Source: CAWHYG01 sp963833505 (GTDB taxonomy: Bacteria > Eisenbacteria > RBG-16-71-46 > CAIMUX01). From it: a DNA stretch of 64,000 nt. The notes under the pieces are model-generated. The model searched no databases and was not told the DNA's origin. It saw only the letters and a program-made list of their open reading frames with translations. Where the stretch lies: the NCBI GenBank assembly GCA_963833505.1, contig CAWHYG010000007.1, positions 1,426,001 through 1,490,000 of the forward strand, read 5' to 3'. This document shows positions 1-8,147 of this stretch, in pieces. Made by a program: the position numbers and the translations under genes. Each line of letters starts with the position of its first letter. The first letter of the stretch is position 1.

Positions 1-1
1 G

Positions 2-28
2 TGGGGCCAGATCAAGAACCTCTACTAG
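2..28 (+). CDS. possible 3' end of an upstream gene
   Basis: The second frame at the left edge reads WGQIKNLY and then a TAG stop. Only eight codons are inside the window, so no function can be assigned. It is listed because a stop here, followed by a strong hairpin, fits the end of a + strand gene that begins outside the window. The first frame is also open, to a TGA at 46-48, so the frame choice is uncertain. Confidence 0.25.
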   Translation, partial: WGQIKNLY

Positions 29-69
29 TTCAGGACAGGAGCGCCTGACGCACCCAGCAGGAGCGGCCA

Positions 70-98
70 AGCCCCGGTTCCCCGCGGGAACCGGGGCT
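70..98 (+). terminator. perfect 13-bp hairpin, terminator-like without U tract
   Basis: Positions 70-82 and 86-98 are perfect inverted repeats of 13 bp around a 3-nt loop. The stem is almost all G:C. No T run follows, so this is not a classical intrinsic terminator, but it sits between the edge fragment and the yedF-like gene, where termination or transcript-end protection is expected. Confidence 0.5.
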
Positions 99-184
99 CG
101 CGCGCGGGTGCCGCGAACGGCCGCGCTCCGGGGACGGATTGACAAGTCCCTGCGGTGCGCCGATCATGGCCTCGGAGGGCTTTT

Positions 185-553
185 ATGGAACCACGGGAAC
201 ACTCCAGCGGGCCGCCGCCGCGCGTTGCCGTCCTCTTCGCGTCCGACCGGATCGGGGTCGGCCCGGAAGAGCTCGGATCGATCCTCATCCGCTCTTTCAT
301 CAAGACGTTGAAGGACGCCGAGCCCCGTCCCTGGCGGGCGATCTTCGTGAACTCGGGCGTCCAGCTCGTCCTCGAGGAGTCTCCCCTGCTCGACGACCTT
401 CATGCTCTCGAAGCGGCCGGGATCGAGCTGCTCTCCTGCGGCACCTGCCTCGACTACTTCCACGCCAAGGAGCGCCTGCGCGCCGGCCGCGCGTCGAACA
501 TGCAGGAGATCGTGTCCACGCTGGTCTCGGCCGATCGGGTGGTGCGCCCCTGA
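185..553 (+). CDS. YedF-like DsrE-domain protein (selenium/sulfur metabolism)
   Basis: A protein of 122 aa resembling the C-terminal DsrE-like half of YedF proteins linked to selenium metabolism. Visible features are a SILIRSFIKTL helix, the FVNSGVQL strand and turn, and the LSCGTCLDYF segment whose cysteines are candidates for persulfide or selenium handling. The N-terminal TusA-like domain of full-length YedF is absent. ATG 185 was chosen because GGAGGG lies 5 nt upstream; an in-frame ATG at 155 has no such site. It overlaps a DUF3343 gene and precedes a cysteine desulfurase. In Firmicutes this trio is often found near selD, which may lie left of the window. The family call is good; the substrate is inferred. 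Confidence 0.75.
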   Translation: MEPREHSSGPPPRVAVLFASDRIGVGPEELGSILIRSFIKTLKDAEPRPWRAIFVNSGVQLVLEESPLLDDLHALEAAGIELLSCGTCLDYFHAKERLRAGRASNMQEIVSTLVSADRVVRP

Positions 554-807
554 AGAACGGAACGGTCCGGATCGCCGTCTTCGCTTCCATTCATCACACG
601 CTGGCGGCGGAACGCGCGTTCACGGAACGCGGTCTCTGGTGCGATCTGGTGCCGACTCCCAGGGAGCTGAGCTCCGACTGCGGCATGGCTCTCGAATTCC
701 GCGCTTCGGATCGCGCGACCGCGGCGGAGATCCTTCAAGACCCGCGCCTGAGCGTTCAGGGAGTGTTTCAGACCGTTTCCGGACGATACGAGAAGGTGGA
801 TCCGTGA
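550..807 (+). CDS. DUF3343 putative Se/S carrier protein, probable CTG start
   Basis: An 85-aa protein matching DUF3343: an ASIHHTLAAE helix start, then PTPRELSSDCGMAL with the conserved cysteine. The family is proposed to carry sulfur or selenium between a desulfurase and its acceptors. Conserved sequence begins about eight residues after CTG 550, and there is no in-frame ATG, GTG or TTG between the upstream yedF-like gene body and that point. CTG 550-552 overlaps the TGA stop of the preceding gene (551-553), which suggests stop/start coupling with a rare CTG initiator. A one-base sequence error fusing or separating the two frames is the alternative. Confidence 0.7.
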   Translation: MKNGTVRIAVFASIHHTLAAERAFTERGLWCDLVPTPRELSSDCGMALEFRASDRATAAEILQDPRLSVQGVFQTVSGRYEKVDP

Positions 808-895
808 AGCCCGGGAGGCATCCCCCGGAGCGTCCCGGAGCAGCCTCCACATCCGCCGGTCCGTTCCGGGTCGGACGGCCCGGGGCCGGACCGGG

Positions 896-2086
896 ATGCG
901 CGCCTCCGGTCACAACCGGCATGGAAGGACGGCCACCGACTTGATCTACTTCGATCATGCCGCCACCGCCGGCATCCGTCCGGATTCGGTCGGCCAGGCG
1001 ATGCTGGAAGCGCTGCGCGAGGCCTCGGCCAATCCCGGTCGGAGCGGACATCGCCTGTCCCTGAAGGCGGCGCGCCTGGTCGAAGACGCCCGCCTCGAGC
1101 TGGCGGGGCTCTTCGGAGCGCCCGATCCATCCCACGTCGTGCTCACCAAGAACGCGACCGAAAGCCTCAACCTGGTTCTCTTCGGGCTGCTCGGCGCCGG
1201 CGACGTCGTCCTCGCGTCCGGCTGGGAGCACAACGCCGTCTTGCGCCCTCTCCGGTATCTGGAAAGCGCGCGGGGCGTGCGCCTCGAGTTCATTCCTGGC
1301 GGAGCCGGGACGCCCGTGGATCTGGACTGGATGGCGTCGAGGCTGGAAGCGGGAAACATCGCTCTCGTGGCGGTCACGGCCGCCTGCAACGTGACCGGCG
1401 AGATCTCTCCGGTCGGCGAGATCGGAGCCCTGTGCCGCCGCCTCGGGGCCTTCTTTCTAATCGACGGAGCGCAGGGCGCCGGGGTGGTCGATCTGGACGT
1501 CGAGCGCGACGCCGTCAGCGCCCTGGCCGTAACGGGCCACAAGTCGCTTTACGGCCCCACCGGAACCGGCGCCCTTTATCTGCGGGATCCGGATCGCGTC
1601 GCCCCGTTGATCTGCGGCGGGACGGGAAGCCGCAGCCAGTCGGAGGAACAACCGGGCTTCCTGCCGGACAAGTTCGAAGCGGGGACGGCCAACGTGCCCG
1701 GACTGGCCGGGCTCGCCGCAGGCGTGCGCCACGTGCGCGCCATCGGGGTGCCCGCGATCCGCGCCCGTCATCAGGAGCTGGCAACGCATCTCCGCGCGCG
1801 GCTCGAGCCCATTCCCGGGCTGCGCCTGCATGCCCCGGCGGACCCGGCGCGATCCACCGCGGTGGCGGCGTTCACCATCGACGGGCTGGATCCAGCGCAG
1901 ATCGCCCGCGAGCTGGATCTGCGGAACATCCTCTGCCGCCCGGGACTCCAGTGCGCCCCGCGCGCGCACCAGACTCTCGGCACCCTGCCGCGGGGAACCG
2001 TTCGATTCAGCCTCTCCCCCTACAATAGCGAAGCGGAGATCGACGAAGCCGCCGCGGCGGTTCTGGAGATCGCGCGGAAGCACTGA
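896..2086 (+). CDS. class V aminotransferase / cysteine desulfurase family protein
   Basis: PLP enzyme of 396 aa that should release sulfur (or selenium) from cysteine (or selenocysteine) as an enzyme-bound persulfide. Visible motifs, numbered from 896: the IYFDHAAT start; SGWEHNAV; DGAQGAG; TGHKSLYGPTGTG with the PLP lysine near 216; FEAGTANVPG; and GLQCAPRAH with the catalytic cysteine near 353. The pattern fits the subfamily that neighbours SelD/YedF genes rather than housekeeping IscS. Start: ATG 896 is the longest choice, but the family normally begins at IYFD, so TTG 941 is a good alternative. It lies 88 nt after the DUF3343 gene, probably in one operon. Confidence 0.88.
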   Translation: MRASGHNRHGRTATDLIYFDHAATAGIRPDSVGQAMLEALREASANPGRSGHRLSLKAARLVEDARLELAGLFGAPDPSHVVLTKNATESLNLVLFGLLGAGDVVLASGWEHNAVLRPLRYLESARGVRLEFIPGGAGTPVDLDWMASRLEAGNIALVAVTAACNVTGEISPVGEIGALCRRLGAFFLIDGAQGAGVVDLDVERDAVSALAVTGHKSLYGPTGTGALYLRDPDRVAPLICGGTGSRSQSEEQPGFLPDKFEAGTANVPGLAGLAAGVRHVRAIGVPAIRARHQELATHLRARLEPIPGLRLHAPADPARSTAVAAFTIDGLDPAQIARELDLRNILCRPGLQCAPRAHQTLGTLPRGTVRFSLSPYNSEAEIDEAAAAVLEIARKH

Positions 2087-2110
2087 TCGCGGCCGGCGGC
2101 CACAGGGGCC

Positions 2111-3571
2111 TCATGGCATCTTCAGGAGCTTGATCGTGCGATCGCCCCGGGATGTCTCCAGCCGGCCGAAGTACATTCCGGCCGTCACCGGGCGTCCATC
2201 CGTTCCGAGCCCCGACCAGGTCAAGACGTAGCGACCCGACGTCAGCGTTTCATCAAGAAGCGATGCCACGCGGCGTCCCAGGACATCCTCGACCGTGAAT
2301 CGCACCGGCCCGTCGGCCGGCACCGCGAAGGAGAACCGCGTCATCGAGCGGAAGGGACTCGGGCAGGGCGACGCGAGCTCGACGCCGGAGACGGGGACGC
2401 CGTCACCTTGGACGCCCGAGGGAGCCTGGTCGACCCATCGACCGACCCGCACCGACGGTTTGCCTCCCGCCGTGAGAAAATCGCCTCCGACGTACAGACT
2501 GGAGTTCAGGACCAGAAGGTTGCGAACCGCATCGTCCAAGCCCGAACCGAGGGGCTGCCAGGTCACGCCGTCCCAGGCCGCAATGCGACTGGCCGGGAGT
2601 CCGCCGGCGACCGTGAATACGCCTCCGGCGATGAGCCGGTTGTTGTACTCGACCAGGGCGTCCACGGCGTAGTCGCCTCCGCTCATGCCGCTGCCGACGG
2701 GCCGCCAATCGACGCCGTCGAAGCGCGCGATGCGCTGCGCCGGCCCCGGCCCGGCCACGTCGAATCCGCCGCCGATATAGAGGCTGTCCCGAAACGACCC
2801 GACGGCGTAGACCAGCCCGTTCGTTCCCGATCCGATCGCGTGCCAGGTTGTTCCGTCCCAGGAGGCGATGTTGTGGGCGTAGACGCCTCCGGCCGAGATG
2901 AACCCTCCCCCGGCCACGAGCTCAGTGCCGAACGATCCCATCCCGAAAACGCCCACCGCGAGATGCGGCTCCCCCACCATTCCGCTGCCGAGAGGTTTCC
3001 AGTTGGCCCCGTCCCAGCTCGCGATGTAATTGGCCCCGGCTCCGCCCGCGTGCGTGAACGAGCCGCCGACGACGACCTCGTTGTTCCACACGGTCAGGCT
3101 CCAGATCAGGGAGTCCGTTCCGAGACCGAGCGGCTGCCATTCCGTGCCGTCCCAGCGAGCGATGTTGTTCGCCGATTGGCCGTCGGCGTGCGAGAAGTAC
3201 CCGGCCGCGATGAGGTCTCCCTGGTAGATCCCGAGGCAATAGACGCCTCCATCCATGCCCTGGCCGAGCGGAGTCCAGGTCGTGCCGTCCCAGCGCGCGA
3301 TGTGTCCGGCGGAAACGCCTCCGATCTGGGTGAACCAGCCTCCTGCGACCAGATAACCCTGATACACGATCGAGGCCATGACGTGATCGTTGGCTCCGTT
3401 CTGGAAATCACCGATCCAGTGGGAATCCGGGTCGTCGGCTCGAGCGATCAGAGCGCCGGGAATCCAGGAGTGTCGATTCGACCCGAGAGGACCGACGAGC
3501 GAGAAGCCGATGCCAAGCAGCGAAACGAAGACGGAAACGATGCGAGGTCGGAGGGAAACGATCGAGCGCAT
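2111..3571 (-). CDS. secreted beta-propeller-like repeat protein with FlgD-type C-terminal domain
   Basis: A 486-aa exported protein. An N-terminal signal peptide (about residues 1-30) is followed by six repeats of roughly 40-50 residues built around IARWDGTTWTPLGQGM and variants such as IASWDGANWKPLGSGM, which suggests a beta-propeller or solenoid. The last 90 residues form a FlgD-like Ig domain (VLGRRVASLL, then GRPVTAGMYF and a basic tail), as in three other proteins of this window. ATG 3571 was chosen because GGAGG lies 5 nt upstream; GTG 3577 is the longer option. No catalytic residues are apparent; a binding or surface role is inferred. It converges with the desulfurase gene, 24 nt away. 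Confidence 0.8.
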   Translation of the reverse strand: MRSIVSLRPRIVSVFVSLLGIGFSLVGPLGSNRHSWIPGALIARADDPDSHWIGDFQNGANDHVMASIVYQGYLVAGGWFTQIGGVSAGHIARWDGTTWTPLGQGMDGGVYCLGIYQGDLIAAGYFSHADGQSANNIARWDGTEWQPLGLGTDSLIWSLTVWNNEVVVGGSFTHAGGAGANYIASWDGANWKPLGSGMVGEPHLAVGVFGMGSFGTELVAGGGFISAGGVYAHNIASWDGTTWHAIGSGTNGLVYAVGSFRDSLYIGGGFDVAGPGPAQRIARFDGVDWRPVGSGMSGGDYAVDALVEYNNRLIAGGVFTVAGGLPASRIAAWDGVTWQPLGSGLDDAVRNLLVLNSSLYVGGDFLTAGGKPSVRVGRWVDQAPSGVQGDGVPVSGVELASPCPSPFRSMTRFSFAVPADGPVRFTVEDVLGRRVASLLDETLTSGRYVLTWSGLGTDGRPVTAGMYFGRLETSRGDRTIKLLKMP

Positions 3572-3592
3572 GGCCACCTCCGGGAAAACGTC

Positions 3593-3730
3593 CTAAGAAC
3601 CCGCGCGATGAAGCACCAGCTTGCGCTCGAGGGTCGCGGCAGGCCGCGGAGCGGACAGCGCCATCGCGCCGAGAAGGAACAAGATGGAACCCGGGATGGA
3701 AACGGCAGGGCAACGGTTCTTGCGGGTCAT
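3593..3730 (-). CDS. small ORF with signal-peptide-like sequence
   Basis: A 45-aa reading frame, 21 nt upstream of the secreted repeat protein and on the same strand. It begins MTRKN, contains a hydrophobic ILFLLGAMALSA stretch ending in APRPAA, and has about 15 residues after it. It could be a tiny exported peptide, a remnant of a duplicated signal peptide, or chance. The ribosome-binding site is weak (AGGGAA). No homologue is recognised. Confidence 0.25.
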   Translation of the reverse strand: MTRKNRCPAVSIPGSILFLLGAMALSAPRPAATLERKLVLHRAGS

Positions 3731-3783
3731 GGTGTTCCCTGATCGATCAGTGACGGGTGGATCGGACGAATCAACGTTAAGCA

Positions 3784-3806
3784 TATCGAATCTGGGAGAT
3801 TCGATA
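3784..3806. promoter_or_regulatory. 23-bp perfect palindrome, operator-like
   Basis: TATCGAATCT at 3784-3793 is perfectly repeated in inverse orientation at 3797-3806 around GGG, inside an unusually AT-rich patch. It lies upstream of the minus-strand small ORF and secreted repeat protein. On the minus strand, TTTATC and TATGCT straddle it with a 17-nt gap, a weak sigma-70-like pair. A dimeric repressor site overlapping a promoter is the simplest reading; the regulator is unknown. Confidence 0.5.
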
Positions 3807-4110
3807 AAGTTGGAAAACTCCACCCTTTCCATTGCGAATGCCGTCCTCACCGGCAAATGAGGTGGCGCGACCCGGTTCAGTAGCTCCGACCGGTTCACGT
3901 GTTGGCCGCCTGGCGTGGCCGCACCGACCAACCTGCGGGGGCACGCTCCCACGTTACGAAGACGATGCTCACGGGTGCAGCGGGTTTGAAAGCGCGGACA
4001 ACTGGCAGCACGTCGGGTTCTCACGGAGGGCGAAGGTTGCGGTAGGATCGCACGGACCCGGGACGGAACCGCTTCGACACGCGCGGCCCGTTCCCGGGAA
4101 GGAGGGAGCC
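3807..4110. other. intergenic stretch, no gene seen
   Basis: The reading frames here have no homology-like features. The stretch separates divergent transcription units: the secreted repeat protein on the minus strand and the DinB-like gene on the plus strand. Apart from the DinB-like gene's GGAAGGAGG ribosome-binding site at its right end, nothing recognisable is present. Confidence 0.5.
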
Positions 4111-4581
4111 ATGGAATACCAAAGTCGAGGGGTGCGCGGTCTCGTCGAATTGCACGAGAGGGAGCTTCGGCGCTTCCTGGAGGTGTGGAACCGGTTCGTC
4201 GCCGCGGGCGCGCCGATGCCGGATCCGCACGGTGACCCGAGCTACCAGGATCGGGAGCATCTGGCCGGCCACGTGCTCTTGGCCGCGCGGGGCTATCTGA
4301 AGTGGATCGGGGAATGCGTCGGCCGTCCCGTGACCGATCTCGACGGATCGAGCCATCCCTTCGCCGTCACGGCGCGGGCCTCCGAGTTCATGGAAGAGGT
4401 GCTCGCCGCGTGGCGGAGGAACCTCGCGGAGCTCAGGGACGAGGAGTGCGCAGGGAAGGTCTACACGAGCCGCTGGGGCGAGCCCTACAACATCGAGCAG
4501 ATGCTCGAACACGCCGTCGTGCACCCGATGCGTCACGCCTTCCAGCTCGAGAGGATCCTGGAGGCGCATCAGAGCGCCTAG
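4111..4581 (+). CDS. DinB-like four-helix protein
   Basis: A 156-aa cytoplasmic protein with the features of the DinB/YfiT-like four-helix family: a histidine in HLAGHVLLAARGYL and a C-terminal MLEHAVVHPMRHAFQLERIL helix whose histidines could bind a divalent metal. Members include thiol-dependent transferases and hydrolases of unknown substrate, so function is open. ATG 4111 follows GGAAGGAGGGAGCC, an excellent ribosome-binding site. The stop codon lies inside the left arm of a palindromic repeat shared with the convergent mqnD-like gene. Confidence 0.65.
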   Translation: MEYQSRGVRGLVELHERELRRFLEVWNRFVAAGAPMPDPHGDPSYQDREHLAGHVLLAARGYLKWIGECVGRPVTDLDGSSHPFAVTARASEFMEEVLAAWRRNLAELRDEECAGKVYTSRWGEPYNIEQMLEHAVVHPMRHAFQLERILEAHQSA

Positions 4582-4763
4582 ACCGCATCATTCATGAACC
4601 CCCTGCTGCGGCAGCGGATCTGCCCGTCATGACTGCGTTGCGCTTGCCCTCACTCCTCGACATACTGCAGCGAGTATGCCTGCGTCGTTCGGGCTGCGCG
4701 CGCCTTGTCCTGACGGGCATCTCCGGTGCCTCGCGACGGGCGATCACGAATAATGCGGTCTAG
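4578..4763. repeat. 186-bp imperfect palindromic element spanning two convergent stop codons
   Basis: The outermost 20 bp (4578-4597 and 4744-4763) are inverted repeats with 18 matches, both beginning CTAGACCGCAT. Similarity continues inward in patches (GCCCGTCA on both arms) to a central palindrome, CATACT-GCAGCG-AGTATG. The TAG stops of both flanking convergent genes are supplied by the terminal CTAG of each arm. It resembles a transposase-less palindromic repeat or MITE acting as a bidirectional terminator. Part of one arm recurs near 25617-25690. Confidence 0.75.
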
Positions 4764-5767
4764 ACCACCACCAGCTCCCGCACCTCGGGCACCAACCCGG
4801 CATCCGCGGCTTTCGACCACAGCAGCGACAACGCCTTTCGACCCTTTTCCCCCAGGTCGAGCGTCCAGTCGTTCACGTACATGTCGACGAATCGGGTTCC
4901 TAGTCCCTCATCGAGTCCGCGGCCATATTGGAGCGCGTACCGGATCGCCTCCCCCTGATGGGCCCGGGCGAACTCGATCGATCGGCGCAGCGCGTCGGAG
5001 GCCGCTTCGGCCAGCGGCCGGCCGAGGTCCTTTCTCACCAGATCGAGGCCCAGGGGAAGCGGGAAACCGGTCTCTTCCTTCCAGAGCGCGCCCAGATCGG
5101 CAACGTTGTACAGACCATACCCGGACCAGGTGAGCTGCCCTTCATGGATCACGATTCCCGCCTCAGCCTCGCCGTCGCGCACCGCGTCGAGAATGCGGTC
5201 GAAACGAACCAGAACCGGACGGAACTCCTCCAGCCGCAGCTTCAGCGCCAGGAGTCCCGTCGTCATCATCCCCGGGACCGCGATGCGCGCTCCGCGGAGC
5301 GCCTGGAGAGTGGTGGGCTGCCTGGCCACCACGATGGGGCCGTAGCCGTCCCCCATGGAAACGCCGGTCCGCATGACCCAGTAGCGTTCGGCAACGAAGG
5401 GGTAGGCGTGCGCCGACACCGCGGTCATCTCGAGCTCGCCCGAAAGTGCGCGCTCGTTGAGCGACTGGATGTCCTCGAGCAGGTGCTCGACCCGCCAGCG
5501 ACGCGTGGAGCCGGGCAACGGAGCGGTCGCGGCGCCAGTGCGCGGAGGGGCGGCGCCCGCCGCTCGCGGGCTCGCCGCATGTGGGCCGGTCACGGCAGCG
5601 CCTGGTTCGCGCACCTCCACGTGCACACCGCCGGCCTCGAATCCGTAGAACATGAAGGCATCGTCGGGATCGGGACTGTGACCGAACCGAAGCGTCCCGG
5701 CGAATTCTGGACCGCTGGCGTTGGAATCATCGGGGGACCCGCCCTCAACCAGATGGGGATCGGTCAA
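4760..5767 (-). CDS. MqnD-like protein (1,4-dihydroxy-6-naphthoate synthase family)
   Basis: A 335-aa protein of the periplasmic-binding-protein-like fold used by MqnA/MqnD in the futalosine route to menaquinone. The N-terminus has GHSPDPDDAFMFYGF, equivalent to the SPCPNDTF motif of MqnD; later come ALRGARIAVPG and IVIHEGQLTW with a candidate catalytic histidine. A roughly 45-residue Ala/Pro/Gly-rich insert follows the first motif. TTG 5767 was chosen because GGGAGGG lies 6 nt upstream; ATG 5893 would add 42 low-complexity residues. No other futalosine-pathway gene is in the window, so MqnD activity is probable, not certain. Confidence 0.7.
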   Translation of the reverse strand: MTDPHLVEGGSPDDSNASGPEFAGTLRFGHSPDPDDAFMFYGFEAGGVHVEVREPGAAVTGPHAASPRAAGAAPPRTGAATAPLPGSTRRWRVEHLLEDIQSLNERALSGELEMTAVSAHAYPFVAERYWVMRTGVSMGDGYGPIVVARQPTTLQALRGARIAVPGMMTTGLLALKLRLEEFRPVLVRFDRILDAVRDGEAEAGIVIHEGQLTWSGYGLYNVADLGALWKEETGFPLPLGLDLVRKDLGRPLAEAASDALRRSIEFARAHQGEAIRYALQYGRGLDEGLGTRFVDMYVNDWTLDLGEKGRKALSLLWSKAADAGLVPEVRELVVV

Positions 5768-5981
5768 AGCACACCCTCCCTTCGCTTCCTCAAGCCTGTT
5801 CCGGTCGCCGCCGGACGAGTCGCATCGAATCAGGCGACGTTCGCGCGCGGGTTCACGCGGCCGCGCCGGCCCTCCGGCGCGCCGTTCGATCATCGCGCTG
5901 ATCCGGCCCCTCGGCCGCCGCGCCCATCACAGCCCGAACCCGTTGAAGGAGATCGCGCCGAGCACGCAGACATCGGCGACG

Positions 5982-7271
5982 TTACCGCAGCGGCGCCGGG
6001 GACTCAACGACCCGGCGAAGACGCCAGACCGCCCAGATCACCGCGAGACCCGCGGTCCCCGCTCCCATCATCATCGCGGCCGGGGCGCCCCACGCCTTCG
6101 CCATCGACCCGGCCAAAAGGCTTCCGAGCGGAACCGTCCCCGAAAAGACCGTGATGTAGACGCTCATCACCCGGCCACGCAGCTCGTCCGGCACCCGGTT
6201 CTGGATCGAGGTGTTCGCCGTGGCGGTCATGGAGATGGCCGCGAATCCGACGCCGAGCAGGAGGGCGATCGAGAGCGGCATCGAATGCGCTCGCGGCGAC
6301 AACGCGAAGGCGATTTCGAGCACGATGAGCCCGGCCGCGCCCCACACCATGGTGCGGACCGGGTCGATCCGGCTGCGATAGGCCAGGAAGAGCGCCGCCA
6401 GGACCGACCCGATCCCGAGCGCGGCCATGAGGATGCCGTACCCCTGGGACCCGATGCGGAAGACATCCTTGGCCATGACGGACAAGAGCACCGTCCAATT
6501 CATCGCCAGGGTGGCGACCGCGCCGACGATGAGCACCGCGGTCGAGACCACCGGAGTCACCCGCACGTAGCGGAGGCCGTCCTGAAGGCTGTGCCAGACC
6601 GACTCCCGCGCCGCGTTGGGCCGGGCGTGCAGCTCCGATTCGCGGATCATCGCCAGGGAGATGAGGACCGCGATGAAGCTGGCGGCATTGATCAGGAAGA
6701 CCGGTCCCACGCCGAAACGCGCGACCAACACCCCGCCGATGGCCGGACCGACGATGCGCGCCGTGTTGAAGGCGGAGCTGTTGAACGCGATGGCGTTCAT
6801 CAGATCCTCGCGCCCGACCATCTCCACCACAAAGGCCTGCCGGGTCGGAATGTCAAAGGCGTTCACCAGTCCGAGCACCGCCGCCAGGGCCATCACCTGG
6901 TAGACCTGGACATGCCCGGTCAGGATCAGGAGGCCGAGCACGACCGCCTGGAGCGCCGCGCACGACTGCGTCACGAGGAGAAGGCGGCGCTTGATCCTCC
7001 GGTCGGCGAACACTCCCCCGAGCATGCTGAGGACGAGAACGGGCGCGAATTGAAAGGCGGTGACGAGACCGACCTTGAAGGCCGAATTCGTGAGCTGGAG
7101 AACCAGCCAGGCCTGGGCCACCGACTGCATCCAGGTGCCGATCAGGCTGATGAACTGCCCGAACCAGTAAAGCCGGTAGTTGCGATGCCGGAAGGCGCTC
7201 AAGCCCGAAGTGAGGCTTTGGAGACCGGCCCGAGAGCGCCCGGCCTCGGTTTTGTCCTCGGTTCGTCTCAC
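5982..7271 (-). CDS. MFS transporter, EntS-like family
   Basis: A 429-aa inner-membrane protein with about 12 hydrophobic segments. FRHRNYRLYWFGQFISLIGT at the start and the LADRR-type loop (GGVFADRRIKRR) after the second helix pair are typical of the MFS_3/EntS-like exporters. The substrate cannot be read from sequence; siderophore or drug efflux are known for the family. It starts at GTG 7271, overlapping the TGA of the upstream kinase-like gene in a GTGA junction, so the two are probably translationally coupled. Confidence 0.85.
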   Translation of the reverse strand: MRRTEDKTEAGRSRAGLQSLTSGLSAFRHRNYRLYWFGQFISLIGTWMQSVAQAWLVLQLTNSAFKVGLVTAFQFAPVLVLSMLGGVFADRRIKRRLLLVTQSCAALQAVVLGLLILTGHVQVYQVMALAAVLGLVNAFDIPTRQAFVVEMVGREDLMNAIAFNSSAFNTARIVGPAIGGVLVARFGVGPVFLINAASFIAVLISLAMIRESELHARPNAARESVWHSLQDGLRYVRVTPVVSTAVLIVGAVATLAMNWTVLLSVMAKDVFRIGSQGYGILMAALGIGSVLAALFLAYRSRIDPVRTMVWGAAGLIVLEIAFALSPRAHSMPLSIALLLGVGFAAISMTATANTSIQNRVPDELRGRVMSVYITVFSGTVPLGSLLAGSMAKAWGAPAAMMMGAGTAGLAVIWAVWRLRRVVESPAPLR

Positions 7272-7900
7272 TCGGGCGTACCCGAGGCCGTCTGCACGAT
7301 GATCCGAGCCGTTGCTTCCGGCCCGAGAACGCCCGTGTTGAGGACGAGGGCGTAATGATGCGGGTCGGAGGAATCGGCGCCGAAAAGATGGCGCAGATAG
7401 ACCTCTCGCTCGCGGTCGCGGCGGTCGACCAGGGTGGAGGCCTCCTTGGCCCCGATTCCGCTTCGCTCCCGTTCCCGTTGGATCCGGATCTCCCGGGCCG
7501 CCACGAGACGGAAATGATGGACGCCTTCGCGGTTCTTGAGGATGAAGACTCCGCCCCGTCCGACGATGACGGCGTTGCCGCCGGGACGGGCCGCTTCCTC
7601 GATGACCGAGCCCACCGTCTGGCTGATCCGATCCGCGTCCAGCACCGGCTCGAGACCCTCCTCGGACACCACGGCGACGTACTCCGGGTGGGAGACCTGC
7701 AGCGCGCGCAGCAGGCGGAGGATCACGCCTTCACGGCGCTCGTCCCAGCGCTCGACGGCGTCCTGCCGCACCTGCAGCCGCCGGGCGACCTCCTGGACCA
7801 GGACGGCATCCAGGAAATCGGCGCCGAGCAGCTCGGCCACGCGGCGGCCGATCGTCAGTCCGCCGGAGCCGAATTCGCGCGAGATCGTGACGATCGGCAT
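7268..7900 (-). CDS. cytidylate kinase-like family protein
   Basis: A 210-aa nucleotide-binding protein. The start PIVTISREFGSGGLTIGRR carries the SREFGSGG phosphate-binding segment of the cytidylate-kinase-like family, followed by DRISQTVGSVIEEAA and VIVGRGG. These proteins are smaller than, and distinct from, housekeeping Cmk, and their substrate is not established. ATG 7900 follows GGGAGG with 7-nt spacing. It is the promoter-proximal gene of a two-gene unit with the MFS transporter. Confidence 0.8.
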   Translation of the reverse strand: MPIVTISREFGSGGLTIGRRVAELLGADFLDAVLVQEVARRLQVRQDAVERWDERREGVILRLLRALQVSHPEYVAVVSEEGLEPVLDADRISQTVGSVIEEAARPGGNAVIVGRGGVFILKNREGVHHFRLVAAREIRIQRERERSGIGAKEASTLVDRRDREREVYLRHLFGADSSDPHHYALVLNTGVLGPEATARIIVQTASGTPE

Positions 7901-8147
7901 GGTCCAACCTCCCGGGGTTGCGGCCGCCGGAGCCACACCGGGCCTGAGGAGGGCCGGCACGGCCGACACTTCGTGCCCTTCCGGCGCGCCCTGCGGGAAT
8001 CGGAGGCGCGCGAATCGGCGATCCCGGCGACCGACACCTTCGCCTCTCGGCCGCGTCCTCGGCGAGTATCGCGCCCGGGGTGGGATGAGGAAAACGGATT
8101 TGACGCCTAAGCGCCGTTTCCGGACGCTGGTTCTCATGGAGAAGACT
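7901..8147. other. non-coding or degenerate stretch upstream of the kinase-like gene
   Basis: No convincing gene is present; open frames on both strands are unconserved high-GC shadows. Together with the mutS remnant that follows, it makes a 650-bp gap between diverging transcription units, which looks like decayed coding DNA. Confidence 0.4.
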
